From Myxococcales bacterium (GTDB lineage Bacteria; Myxococcota_A; Polyangia; Polyangiales; Polyangiaceae), in NCBI GenBank assembly GCA_025354825.1, contig JANXMC010000072.1, positions 1 to 42,093 of the forward strand: a stretch of DNA of 42,093 nucleotides, read 5' to 3'. The notes beneath the pieces are model-generated. The model saw only the letters and a program-made list of their open reading frames with translations, had not been told where the DNA came from and made no database searches. Position numbers and translations under genes: made by a program. Each line of letters begins with the position of its first letter. Position 1 is the first letter of the stretch. Shown here in pieces: positions 1 through 9,721 of the stretch.

Positions 1-1572
1 AAAGCGAAGGCCCGTGGTCGCAACCGTCGCCGCGCTCGGCGATGCGGTCGCCGCACGGTCGCCGGTGAAAACACTGGCGACGAAGTCCGCCGCCGACGCG
101 CCACCCGCCACGCGCGCGCCGAGAGCCACGAGGGCGAGCGGCTCGCGCTCATGCACGGGCGTACGCGTGAGGGCGCCCGGGACGAAGGCGAGCGACGCGG
201 GCTCGGCGCGGTACTCCTCGAGAACGAGGTGCGCATTGTTGCCACCGAAGCCGAATGCGCTCACGGCCGCGACGCGCGGCGCGTCGCCCGCGCGCCACGC
301 CGACGGCGTCTCGGTCACGCGGAACGGCGACGCGCCGTCGAGCCCATCGAGGCGCTCGCTGCAGCTCGGCGTGGGCGGCGCGGTTTCGTGGGCGAGGGCC
401 GCCAATACCTTCTGCAGCCCCGCCACGCCGGCCGCCGTGATCAAGTGGCCGAGGTTCGCCTTGAGCGATCCCACGTGCACGCTCCCGGGCGCGCACTCGG
501 CGAAGACGCTGGCCATACTTTCGAGCTCGGTGCGATCGCCCACGGGCGTCCCCGTGGCGTGGCACTCGACGAGCGACACGCGCGAAGGGTCGATCCCCGC
601 TTGCATGTAGGCTGCACGCATCGCGCGAACCTGCCCGGCCGACGCCGGCGCGAGGAGACTCTTGCTCCGGCCGTCGTTCGAGAGGCCGACGCCGCGCACG
701 ACGCCGAGCACGCGGCGACCGTGGGCAACCGCGTCCGAAAGGCGCATGAGGGCGACCATGCCGGCCCCTTCGGCGGGGACGAGACCGTCGGCGCGACGAT
801 CGAAGGGGCGCGGCACGCCGGTGGGAGACAGCGCGGTGAGCGCCGAGAACCCAACGTGCAAGAAGAGGCTGTCGGCGCGGTTGGCGGCGCCCGCGAGCAT
901 CACATCGGCGCGCCGCTCGTGGAGCGTGTCGCAGGCGAGGCGAATGGCGTAAAGCGACGACGCGCAGGCCGCATCGATGCACATCGCTCCGGCGCCCAGC
1001 CGCAGCGCACGCGCGAGCACGTGAGCGGGAAGCCCGGACATGAACCGGTTCGCGGCGTGGGGCTTTTCGAGGCCGAGGAGCGCGCGCGCGCGGGCGCCGC
1101 CGCCGAGAAAGGCGCTGGGTTGCCCGTCGAGGAAGACGGCCTCGCCCCACTGCGCCATCGCCTCGGTGGGGAACGAGAGGTTGCCGACGACGGCACCGAT
1201 GCGCGCGCGGTTGGAGGGCGATGCCGCGAGCGCGTCGAAGCCCGCGTCGGCGAGCGCGTCGCGGCCCGTGGTGACGATCCACTGAAACAGAGGGTCGAGC
1301 GCGCGAAGCTCGTCGGCCGACACCGCGAGGCCTGCGCCGTCGAACACAGCCCCTTCGACGTAGCCGCCGCGTGTCGAGTAGGTCGCATCGACCGAAGACG
1401 TCGGGGTGCCGGCGACGAGGCGCGGGTCGATTCGAAAGCGCCCTTCGGGCACGTCGCGAACGAGCACGCGGCCGCGCGCGACGTTGTCCCACAGCGCTTC
1501 GGGAGAGAGCGCGCCGGGCAGGTTGCACGCCTGCCCGACGATGGCGATGGGCTCGAACGCGCGCGTCGTCAC
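1..1572 (-). CDS. PUFA synthase third subunit (PfaC/Pfa3-like), N-terminal ketosynthase domain; partial, runs off left edge
   Basis: Manual minus-strand translation from a GTG at 1572 (GTGA overlap with the upstream gene stop): VTTRAFEPIAIVGQACNLPGALSPEALWDNV...IDAACASSLYAIRLACDTLHERRADVMLAGAANRAD...VECHATGTPVGDRTELES...VGSLKANLGHLITAAGVAGLQK. KS Cys (DAACASS), HATGTxxGD and NxGH motifs present. Missing from the ORF track because it has no stop in the window. Confidence 0.9.
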   Translation of the reverse strand, partial: MTTRAFEPIAIVGQACNLPGALSPEALWDNVARGRVLVRDVPEGRFRIDPRLVAGTPTSSVDATYSTRGGYVEGAVFDGAGLAVSADELRALDPLFQWIVTTGRDALADAGFDALAASPSNRARIGAVVGNLSFPTEAMAQWGEAVFLDGQPSAFLGGGARARALLGLEKPHAANRFMSGLPAHVLARALRLGAGAMCIDAACASSLYAIRLACDTLHERRADVMLAGAANRADSLFLHVGFSALTALSPTGVPRPFDRRADGLVPAEGAGMVALMRLSDAVAHGRRVLGVVRGVGLSNDGRSKSLLAPASAGQVRAMRAAYMQAGIDPSRVSLVECHATGTPVGDRTELESMASVFAECAPGSVHVGSLKANLGHLITAAGVAGLQKVLAALAHETAPPTPSCSERLDGLDGASPFRVTETPSAWRAGDAPRVAAVSAFGFGGNNAHLVLEEYRAEPASLAFVPGALTRTPVHEREPLALVALGARVAGGASAADFVASVFTGDRAATASPSAATVATTGLRF

Positions 1573-4500
1573 GTGAGCTGGCGCGTCGCGCTCTCGCGAG
1601 CGCCGGCGACGAAGGACGAGTCCTCCGGCAGGCGGTGCGCTTCGACGCCGCGCATCTCGGCGACGACGCGCCCAGACGCGTCGACGAAAAACACGTCGGC
1701 CGTCACGCGCGAGGCCGTCGGCGGATCGGCGAGGAGAATCGCGCGAAGCTCCCCCTCGAGCGCGCCCGGCGTATGCAGAATCACGGCGCCCACGCCCGTT
1801 GGAAGGAACGACCCGCGCGCCGCGTGGCGCGCCCACAAGAGCACCAGCTGAAGCCCTGCATCGAGGGCCGCGGCATCGAGGCGCCACGGGTGCTTCGGCC
1901 ACGTCGTCGCGACGACACCGCGCACGCGCGCGACCATCGCCCGCGGCGCGACGCCTTCGATCGACTCGATGAGATGAAAGCGCGGACCGTGGAAGAGCGC
2001 GTCTTGGTAGATGCCTCCGCGCGGAACGGCGTAGGGCTCGAGGCTCGGCACCGCAGGCGCCGCCGTCGGCGGGAGCGCGCTCGACGCGAGGTCGAGCGTT
2101 GCCGTGTAGTGCGGCGCCGCAGCGTCGCGGCCACGGATTTCGGCGCGAACCGTGCCGCCCTCGGAGGCGCCGCGGACGATGGCGACCTCGAGCTCGGTCC
2201 CCGCGCCGGTAAAGCTTGCGAGGCGTACGCCGCGAAGCACTTTCACGTCGCGCAATGCCGTCACGACGAGGTCCGGCCGGAGCGCGCCGGCAGCTTCGGC
2301 CATGAGCTCCAACGCGATCACGACGGGGAGCACCGGCACACCTTGAACGGCGTGATCGGCGAGGTAGCCGTGGGTCTTCGCGTTCACGTGCTGACGCGTG
2401 ATGGCGACGGACGGTTCGTCCGCGGTTTTGATCGCGGGCGACAGGGCGCCGCCAAAGACGACTTCGACCGTCGTTCCGAAGGCGCCGGCCATGCGGCGCG
2501 CGGCGAGCTCGTCGACGAAGAAGCGCGCCCCTTCGGCGTGGGTGAGAACGTGCACGCCGCGCTCGACGAAGATCGCGTGAAGCGCGGGCGTGACCATGCC
2601 GCCTTCCCACGGCCCCCAGTGCATCGCCTTCACGACGACGTCGCTGCCGCGCCGCTGCTGCTCGGCCTGGAGCATCTTGCTCATCGCCTCATTCGCCATC
2701 GCGTAGTCGACCTGCCCCACGTTGCCGAACCGCCCGGCGACGGACGAGAATGCGCACAAGAGATCGAGCGGATCGGACGCGGTGGCATCGAGGAGCGCGC
2801 GAAGGCCACGCACCTTCGTGTCGACGACGCGGTCGACCTGCTCGCGGGTTTTGTCTTCGATGCGCTTGTCGGCGAGGACGCCCGCGCCGTGGACGATGCC
2901 GGTGATCGGCCCGAACGCGCGGCGCCCTTCGGCCACGGCGGCGGCCACGGATTTCTCGTCGCGAATGTCGGTGGCGACGTAGATGGCCTTGGCGCCGAGC
3001 CCTTCGAGCTCGCCGAGGAACGCGCGAATTTCGCGGGCTGCGACGATGCGCGCCGCCCATTGGCCTATCTCCACGAGCGACAGCGCGCGCCCTTCGGCTT
3101 TGGCGACGGCGATGAGCGCAGGCTTCAGCTTCGCCTCTTCGGCAATCTCGGCGCAGCTCGCAGGCTCCGCGGCGACGATGTCGGTGCGGCCGAGGAGGAC
3201 GATGCGCGGCTTGCACGCGCGGGCCAGCGCTCGGAGCGTCGTCGCCGTTACGCCGCGCGCCCCGCCGCTCGCGACGATGACCGAGCGTGGCGAGACGAGC
3301 GACTGCCCTGTCGCCGCGAGCGCTTCGGTGACGACGATGGGCTCGACGCGGTGCGCGCCGCGACGACCGACTTCAACGCCATCGAAGCCGGAGGCGAGCT
3401 CGTCGATGACGATGCGCGCGGCGTCGAGGGCCGCCATCCCCGTGAGGTCGATGTCGAGCGCTTTGCACGCGACCGTCGGCCATTCGAGGGCCGCCGTCTT
3501 CACGAGCCCCGCGAGGCCCCCCGTGATTGCGCGCACCGCATCCACGCGCGTCGTGCCGAAGTCGCCGCCCGTGTCGAAGGCCGCGAGAAAGAATGCGCCG
3601 GGCGCGCCGCGCAGATCCGAAGCGACGCCGCGAACGGTGACCAGGGCGTCCTTCAAGTGCGCAACGGCGTCGTCGCTCGACGCCACGTCACCCAATGCCG
3701 ACACGTCGACGAGGCCGCCGACGGCTACGCCGCGCTCGGGCTGATCGCCGCGGGCGAGAACGACCGCGTGCATCCCGCGGTCTTCGAGAAGCGCCGCGAC
3801 GGCCGATGCGACGCCGCGACCGTCGTCGACGACGATGATCACGCGCCCTGCGGGAGGCGCGAAGGGGCGTCGGGCGCGCTGCGGAATCTCCTGAATACGG
3901 AGGACCCCTCGCTGCGCCATCGTCGCTTTTGGCGCGGCCTTCATGGGCGAGAGCGGCGTCTCGCGGCGGGCATGGGGCGACGGCTCGCGCTGGGTTGCCG
4001 GAGGCTCGGACGCGATCTTCGCCGGCGCGCTCGTCGTCGTCGTCGCTGACGCAGGCGAGAGCGCGCGGGCGATCTCGCCCAGGGTCGCCAGCTGCGCGAG
4101 CTTCAGCGGATCGATTTCCGGCGCCACGGGGACTCGCTCTTTGAACGCCCCGAGGATCTCGACACGCTTGATAGAGTCGATGCCGAGGTCGGCTTCGAGG
4201 CTCATCTCGAGGGCCAAGGCGTCGCGCGGGTAGCCCGTTTTCTCGGCGACGATGGCGAGGAACACTTCCGCCGCGTCGACCTGGCTCGAAGCCGCTGCAG
4301 CTGCGGGCGCCGTCGCGGGAACCCGAGCGCCGGCCGGTGTGAGGGCCTTCGCGATGTCGCCGAGGGTCGCGAGCTGCGCGAGCTTCAGCGGGTCGAGCTC
4401 GATGCCGTCGGGCATCCGCTCTTTGAACGCGCCCAAGATTTCGACCCGCTTGATCGAGTCGATGCCGAGGTCGGCCTCGAGGCTCATCTCGGGGGCGAGC

Positions 4501-7500
4501 GCTTCGACGGGGTAGCCCGTCTTCTCGCTCACGACGGCGAGGAGCAGCGCCGCCGCATCGATTGCAGGCGGTGCTGCGCGAGGCGGCGCAGGGGCGACCG
4601 GCGCGGGCATCCGTGCGGACGCGACCTGCACCGCGGGCGGCGCGTGCGCGGGCGCGGGCGCAGGCGGCGGAACGTAGGCCGCAGGTGCGGGCGGCGCCGC
4701 GGCGAGGGCCGGGCGCGGTGCCGCGTGGGCTGCGATCGTCAGCGTCGGCGCGTGCCCCGCGAGGAGCGCGGCGAGGGCCGTCGATGTCGCCTCGGACGCT
4801 TGCAAATACGCAAGATGCGCATCGGTCATCGCCTTCTGAAACGCGGCATGGGACTCGGCGGTCTGCCGCTGCCCTTCGCGAAAGACATCGAGCCACCCCG
4901 CCGCAGCCGGCACGGCCGTCGGTGCGGCGTGCTGCTGCGTCGGCACCGTCGCGGGCGCGGCAACCGCGTGGCCGTTCGCGCCGTTCGTGTAGCCCCGGCT
5001 GTCGTTCGTGCGTGTCGTCATGGTCCGTGCGTCCTTCGGCGAAACGGTAGCGGCGGCCTGCATCGTCGGTGCGGGCGCGGGAGCGAGCACTGGCGCGCGC
5101 GGCTGCGCAGGCATCGGCGCCGGGAATGCCGGTTTGCCGTAGTTCACGCCGCGCAGCCCCACGCGCGACTTCGACGGCGCAGCCTTCGCCTTCGCGGGCT
5201 CGGCGCTCCGCGGCAGCTTCGTCACGTCGACGCCCGCGCCCACGGCGACGAGGCGTGCGAGGCACGCGAGCATCGCGAGGGCGCCGTCTTTCTTCGGAGC
5301 GTCCGTCGCGAAGGCGACCGCCTTGTCGCCCAGAATGCGCGCGACGAGCGGCGTGAGCACCGCGCCCGGTCCGACCTCGACGAAGACGCGCGCACCCGCG
5401 TCGTACATCGCACGCACCTCGTCGACGAAACGCACGGGGCGGGCGACCTGCTCGGCCACGACGTTTCGAAGCGCATCGGCGTCTCCTTCGTAGCGGCTCG
5501 CCGTCGTGTTCGCGAAGACCGCAATCGTCGGCGCCTTCACGTCGATCGTCGCCAGAAACGCGCGGAGCGGGGCCGTCGCATCGGCGACCAGGGGCGAGTG
5601 GAAGGCGGTCGAAACGGCGAGGCGCTTCGTCGTGACCTTCGCCTCGTCGAGAGCACGCGCGACCGCATCGATGGCGTCGCGTTCGCCCGATAGGACGACC
5701 TGATCGGGCGCATTGTGGTTGGCGACGACGACCTTTCCGACGACGCCAACGCGCGCGATCGCGCTCTCGGCAAGCTCCGCGCTGGTCACCGCCGCGAGCA
5801 TCGCGCCGGGCGTTCCGCTCGCCGCCGCCATCAGCTCGCCGCGCTTCCGTGCGAGCTTCATCAGCGAGGCGAAGTCGAGGCTCCCCGCCGCATGGAGCGC
5901 GACCAGCTCGCCGAAGCTGTGGCCGGCGACCATGGCGGGAACGACTCCGAAGAGTGCGAGCACGCGAAGGCTGGCGACGCTCGCCGCGCCGAGCGCCGGC
6001 TGCGCCCACTCGGTCGCCGTGAGCGTCGCCGACTGCGTCGCGCGCGCTGCCGCGTCGAACGTCGACGGCGGGAAGATGATCCGCGACAGCGGCGTCTCCG
6101 CGAGGGCAAATCCGTCGGCCTCGTCGAAGGCGCTCCGGGCTTCGTCGAAGGCCATCGCGAGGGCGCCGCCCATTCCGAGGCTCTGGCTCCCCTGCCCTGG
6201 AAACACGAAGGCGACGTCGCCGGCGACCGCGCCTGCACCGGCGAAGATACCGGGCGGCATCGCGGTTCCCGCCGTCACGGCGGCCCGCGCCTTCGCGAGG
6301 AGGGCGCGCGCGTCGTCCTCCGTCGTCGCCACGAACGCGACGCGGCGCCCATCAACGTGCGCGCCTGCCGGGTAGCGATCGATGGCGGCGCCCGCAGCTT
6401 CCGCGAGGGTCATCCCGCCCGCGAGATCGCTCTCGACCGCCGCGACGGATGTGGCCAGCGTCGCGGCATCGCCGCCCGCCGCGAGCAGCACGAACCCCGG
6501 CGACGCTGCGAGGCGCGGCGCCTTCCGCCCGGCGCCCACGTACTCTTCGAGGGTCAGGTGGAAGTTGCTTCCGCCGAAACCGAACGAGCTCACCGACGCA
6601 CGCCTCGGGTGGTCCGTCGCGGGCCGTATCCAGGGGCGCGCTTCGGTCGCGATGTAGAACGGGCTCGCGGCAAAATCGATCGCCGGGTTCGGCTCCGTCA
6701 CGTGCAGCGTCGGCGGGATCACCTTCTGATGCAGCGACAGCGCCGCCTTCAAAAGCCCCGCCGCCCCCGCCGCCGACTTCGTGTGACCAATTTGGCTCTT
6801 CACCGAGCCCACGGCGCACCACTGGCGATCCTTACGACCGCTCTCTTCGAACGCGATGCGCAGCCCTTCGAGCTCCGCGGCGTCGCCTGCGCGCGTCCCG
6901 GTTCCGTGGGCCTCGACGAGCTCCACGGTCGATGCCGAATACCCCGCGGCCTCGTACGCACGACGCAGCGCTTTCGCCTGCCCCTCGGGCACCGGCGCAT
7001 ACACGCTCTTCGCGCGCCCGTCGCTCGACGTACCCACGCCGCGGATCACGGCGTAGATCTTGTTCCCGTCCCGTTCGGCGTCGGCGAGGCGCTTCAGCGC
7101 CACCATGCCGAGCCCTTCGCCGAGGAGCGTGCCGTCGGCGCTCTTGTCGAAGGGCCTGCAGCGACCCGACGCGGAGAGCGCCGGCGTCTTGCTGAAGCAC
7201 ATGTACATAAAGATGTCGTTCATCGTGTCGACGCCGCCGCTCAAGACGACGTCGGCGCGCCCGAGAACGAGCTCGTCGATCCCCATCGCGATGGCCGCGA
7301 AGGAGCTCGCGCACGCGGCATCGGTCACGGCGTTGGTGCCGCCCGTGTCGAGGCGGTTGGCGATGCGCCCGGCGATGACGTTGCCGAGGAGCCCGGGGAA
7401 TGTCGCCTCGGTCCACGGCGCAAAACAGGCTGAAATCTTCGCGCACGCCGCCTGCACCTCGGCCTCGGGAATGCCCGCCGCGCGCATGCCGGCTTCCCAC

Positions 7501-7949
7501 GCGGGCCGCTGGAGGCGCGACGCCATTTGGCCGAACAGCTCCTGCCCGCTGGTCGCACCGAGGAGCACGCTCACGCGACTTCGGTCAGCCGCTTCGAGCT
7601 TGCCGTCGAAGCAGTCTTCGAGCGTCGTGCGCGCCACCAAAAGCCCCAAGAGCTGGGACGTGTCGGTCGACGAAAGCATGCTTGGGGGGATGCCATTGGC
7701 GAGCGTGTCGAACGGCACCTCGGGCAAGAACGCGCCACGCCGGCAGTAGGTCTTGTCGGCGATCTTCGGATCGGCGTCGAAGTAGTCCTCGAGCTTGAAG
7801 TGCGAGTCGGGCACGTCGGTGACGAGGTCGATGCCGCGCACGACGTTCTGCCAGAACGCCGCGACGTCGACGGCGCCGGGAAAGAGCCCGCCCATGCCCA
7901 CGATGGCGATCGCCACGCTCTCTTGGTCCTTCGTCGTCTTCGTCGTCAT
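1569..7949 (-). CDS. pfaA: PUFA synthase / iterative type I PKS subunit (Pfa2/PfaA-like): KS-AT-ACP-ACP-KR-DH
   Basis: ORF 2126 aa: KS (TDAACASSFAAIAMG, EAHGTGTRAGD, GHTKSAAGAAG), malonyl-type AT (FPGQGSQSLGMGG, GHSFGE), Ala/Pro linker, two ACPs (both LGIDSIKRVEILGAFKER), KR (GGARGVTATT...FSSVAGRFGNVGQVDYAMANEAM), hot-dog DH (HAVQGVPVLP, HxxxGxxxxP). ATGA overlap with upstream gene. Confidence 0.93.
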   Translation of the reverse strand: MTTKTTKDQESVAIAIVGMGGLFPGAVDVAAFWQNVVRGIDLVTDVPDSHFKLEDYFDADPKIADKTYCRRGAFLPEVPFDTLANGIPPSMLSSTDTSQLLGLLVARTTLEDCFDGKLEAADRSRVSVLLGATSGQELFGQMASRLQRPAWEAGMRAAGIPEAEVQAACAKISACFAPWTEATFPGLLGNVIAGRIANRLDTGGTNAVTDAACASSFAAIAMGIDELVLGRADVVLSGGVDTMNDIFMYMCFSKTPALSASGRCRPFDKSADGTLLGEGLGMVALKRLADAERDGNKIYAVIRGVGTSSDGRAKSVYAPVPEGQAKALRRAYEAAGYSASTVELVEAHGTGTRAGDAAELEGLRIAFEESGRKDRQWCAVGSVKSQIGHTKSAAGAAGLLKAALSLHQKVIPPTLHVTEPNPAIDFAASPFYIATEARPWIRPATDHPRRASVSSFGFGGSNFHLTLEEYVGAGRKAPRLAASPGFVLLAAGGDAATLATSVAAVESDLAGGMTLAEAAGAAIDRYPAGAHVDGRRVAFVATTEDDARALLAKARAAVTAGTAMPPGIFAGAGAVAGDVAFVFPGQGSQSLGMGGALAMAFDEARSAFDEADGFALAETPLSRIIFPPSTFDAAARATQSATLTATEWAQPALGAASVASLRVLALFGVVPAMVAGHSFGELVALHAAGSLDFASLMKLARKRGELMAAASGTPGAMLAAVTSAELAESAIARVGVVGKVVVANHNAPDQVVLSGERDAIDAVARALDEAKVTTKRLAVSTAFHSPLVADATAPLRAFLATIDVKAPTIAVFANTTASRYEGDADALRNVVAEQVARPVRFVDEVRAMYDAGARVFVEVGPGAVLTPLVARILGDKAVAFATDAPKKDGALAMLACLARLVAVGAGVDVTKLPRSAEPAKAKAAPSKSRVGLRGVNYGKPAFPAPMPAQPRAPVLAPAPAPTMQAAATVSPKDARTMTTRTNDSRGYTNGANGHAVAAPATVPTQQHAAPTAVPAAAGWLDVFREGQRQTAESHAAFQKAMTDAHLAYLQASEATSTALAALLAGHAPTLTIAAHAAPRPALAAAPPAPAAYVPPPAPAPAHAPPAVQVASARMPAPVAPAPPRAAPPAIDAAALLLAVVSEKTGYPVEALAPEMSLEADLGIDSIKRVEILGAFKERMPDGIELDPLKLAQLATLGDIAKALTPAGARVPATAPAAAAASSQVDAAEVFLAIVAEKTGYPRDALALEMSLEADLGIDSIKRVEILGAFKERVPVAPEIDPLKLAQLATLGEIARALSPASATTTTSAPAKIASEPPATQREPSPHARRETPLSPMKAAPKATMAQRGVLRIQEIPQRARRPFAPPAGRVIIVVDDGRGVASAVAALLEDRGMHAVVLARGDQPERGVAVGGLVDVSALGDVASSDDAVAHLKDALVTVRGVASDLRGAPGAFFLAAFDTGGDFGTTRVDAVRAITGGLAGLVKTAALEWPTVACKALDIDLTGMAALDAARIVIDELASGFDGVEVGRRGAHRVEPIVVTEALAATGQSLVSPRSVIVASGGARGVTATTLRALARACKPRIVLLGRTDIVAAEPASCAEIAEEAKLKPALIAVAKAEGRALSLVEIGQWAARIVAAREIRAFLGELEGLGAKAIYVATDIRDEKSVAAAVAEGRRAFGPITGIVHGAGVLADKRIEDKTREQVDRVVDTKVRGLRALLDATASDPLDLLCAFSSVAGRFGNVGQVDYAMANEAMSKMLQAEQQRRGSDVVVKAMHWGPWEGGMVTPALHAIFVERGVHVLTHAEGARFFVDELAARRMAGAFGTTVEVVFGGALSPAIKTADEPSVAITRQHVNAKTHGYLADHAVQGVPVLPVVIALELMAEAAGALRPDLVVTALRDVKVLRGVRLASFTGAGTELEVAIVRGASEGGTVRAEIRGRDAAAPHYTATLDLASSALPPTAAPAVPSLEPYAVPRGGIYQDALFHGPRFHLIESIEGVAPRAMVARVRGVVATTWPKHPWRLDAAALDAGLQLVLLWARHAARGSFLPTGVGAVILHTPGALEGELRAILLADPPTASRVTADVFFVDASGRVVAEMRGVEAHRLPEDSSFVAGARESATRQLT
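4060..4565 (-). repeat. Tandem acyl carrier protein domain duplication inside the PUFA synthase gene
   Basis: Two near-identical protein segments EKTGYP..AL..EMSLEADLGIDSIKRVEILGAFKER......DPLKLAQLATLG.IA.AL, separated by an Ala/Pro linker. Confidence 0.92.
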
Positions 7950-9622
7950 GCAGTGTCCTCAAAGCGCCGAGGGGTGAACGCAAAGGCGGCGTCGGGAACG
8001 GGCACTCCATAGGAGCGTAGCTGCTGCGCGCGCGTGATGGCGGCCGCGCCTTCGAGGAAGTTCAGCCCTATCTGCGCGACGGTTCGGCTCGCGAGCGGCT
8101 CTAAAAAAGAGCCTTGGGCCCATGCGTTGAACGCGCCCATCGCCGGCCCGCACCAGATTTGAAAATCGGTCGCGCGCGCGTCATCGCCCGCGATCGCCCA
8201 CTTGCTCGCCTGGCCGAGGTACGCGCGAAAGACGAGGGCCATCCGGTGCTTCTCGTCGCGCGCCGCGCGCTCGTTTTCTGCGGGGGCGCGCGTTTCGAAG
8301 AACGCATGCGTCGCGCGCCAGAGGTCGTCGATCGACCCCTTGAACACGTCGCGTTCGAGGCGCTCGCGGTCGCCTTTCGGGATCGCGTCGAGCGATGCGT
8401 GGGCCTTGTAGAGCTCGTACAATTTGTGCGCGCGGACCGCGAACAGGGTGCCCCGTTTGAGCACCTGCACCTTCACGCCCATCTCGAACATGTCGGCGGC
8501 GGGCGCCATCATCACGTCGCCGAGACGCGCTTCGGCGAGGAGCGCTTTGCCCCGCGGCGAGAGGCCGCTCTCGACGGCAGCTTGGTTCACCGACCCGGTC
8601 ATCACGTACCCCGCGCCCATGGCGAAGGCCGAAGCGACCGATGAGGGCGTGCCGAGGCCGCCCGCCGCGCCGACACGAATCGCCTCGACGTAGCCCCGTG
8701 CGCGCGTGATGTCGTCGCGCAGGCGAAGCACCGTGGGCAACACCGCCGGGAGCGCTTGGTTGTCGGTGTGGCCGCCCGAGTCGGCTTCGACGGTGATGTC
8801 CGACGCGACCGAGATGCGCGCGGCGAGGCGCGCTTCGTCGGCCGTGATGGCGCCGGTGCGGGCGAGCTCCTCGAGCATGGCCGTAGGCGCAGGCTCCATG
8901 AAGCGCCGCGCGACTTCGGGACGGGAGACCTTCGCCATGACGAAATTCTTCCGCACGACGCGGCCGTCGCCGTCTTGTGTGAGGCCGCTTGCCGCGTAGC
9001 GCACGACCATCGGCGTGAGATCCATGTAGGCCGACGCCGAGACGCACGTGACGCCGCGCGCGAGGTAGAGCGCGACGACCGCGGCTTCCAGATCGGCTTC
9101 GTGGGGGCTGTGAATCAAGTTCACGCCGTAGCTGAGCGCGCCGTCGTGGCCGTGGTTCCGGTCGCCGAGCGCGTTCGAAATGGTGTCGAGCTCGCGCGCG
9201 ACCCTTTCGATCGACAGCCCCGCCGCGCCGAAGAACCCAAGCATCCCCGCGCGCGCCGCGGCGATCACCATCTCGGCGGTCGCGATGCCGTTGGCCATTT
9301 CACCGACGACGTAGGCGAAGCGCACACGGTGCGCCTCGTTGAACGCACGATCGCCGAGCCATTCCGGATAAAGCGGCGGTAGCGCGCCGAGCAGGTTCAA
9401 ACGCGACGCGCTCGACCCGTTCGCCGCGTGGGATCCGAACGTCGCCTCGCCTCCGAACGCCACGCCCACACCGCCCTCGTCGTTCGCCACCACGAACGCC
9501 GTCTCGCGCGCGCGCGCCGCGGCACGGCCGATTTCACCGCGCGTGAACGACGCCGGCTCACGACCTGCCGTCCATGTGCCGAGCACACCCAAGCTCGAGT
9601 CCGCTCTTATCGAACCGCTCAC
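7946..9622 (-). CDS. pfaD: PfaD-family enoyl reductase (2-nitropropane dioxygenase-like FMN TIM barrel)
   Basis: ORF 7946..9730 with conserved PfaD-like body (RVARELDTISNALGDRNHGHDGALSYGVNLIHSPHEADLEAAVVALYLARGVTCVSASAYMDLTPMVVRYAASG; ALPAVLPTVLRLRDDITRA; RVGAAGGLGTPSSVASAFAMGAGYVMTGSVNQAAVESG). GTG at 9622 preferred because of SD GAAGAGGAG 7 nt upstream. Confidence 0.9.
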   Translation of the reverse strand: MSGSIRADSSLGVLGTWTAGREPASFTRGEIGRAAARARETAFVVANDEGGVGVAFGGEATFGSHAANGSSASRLNLLGALPPLYPEWLGDRAFNEAHRVRFAYVVGEMANGIATAEMVIAAARAGMLGFFGAAGLSIERVARELDTISNALGDRNHGHDGALSYGVNLIHSPHEADLEAAVVALYLARGVTCVSASAYMDLTPMVVRYAASGLTQDGDGRVVRKNFVMAKVSRPEVARRFMEPAPTAMLEELARTGAITADEARLAARISVASDITVEADSGGHTDNQALPAVLPTVLRLRDDITRARGYVEAIRVGAAGGLGTPSSVASAFAMGAGYVMTGSVNQAAVESGLSPRGKALLAEARLGDVMMAPAADMFEMGVKVQVLKRGTLFAVRAHKLYELYKAHASLDAIPKGDRERLERDVFKGSIDDLWRATHAFFETRAPAENERAARDEKHRMALVFRAYLGQASKWAIAGDDARATDFQIWCGPAMGAFNAWAQGSFLEPLASRTVAQIGLNFLEGAAAITRAQQLRSYGVPVPDAAFAFTPRRFEDTA

Positions 9623-9721
9623 AGAGCCACTCCTCTTCGATGACGGCATCGGACGCGTCGCCTTATAGACCGTTTGACATCCGAGGCGCCATGGGCGCGA
9701 ATCCGGGCGCCAAAGGTGCGC
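9623..9721. promoter_or_regulatory. Compact divergent promoter region between pfa and ole operons
   Basis: About 100 bp between proposed start codons. Plus strand TTGACA at 9674-9679; minus strand TATAAG (plus 9662-9667); two GGCGCC palindromes at 9685-9690 and 9706-9711. Confidence 0.5.

Noticed and set aside
1371-4049. 892-aa plus-strand ORF opposite the PUFA synthase gene
   Set aside because: Arg/Asp/Gly-biased shadow ORF typical of high-GC DNA; the opposite frame encodes clear KR and DH domains.
3688-6009. 773-aa minus-strand ORF in another frame of the PUFA synthase
   Set aside because: Overlaps the motif-rich frame of the 2126-aa protein; Arg-rich with no motifs.
5715-7433. 572-aa plus-strand ORF
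   Set aside because: Antisense shadow of KS/AT coding sequence, low-complexity Arg-rich translation.
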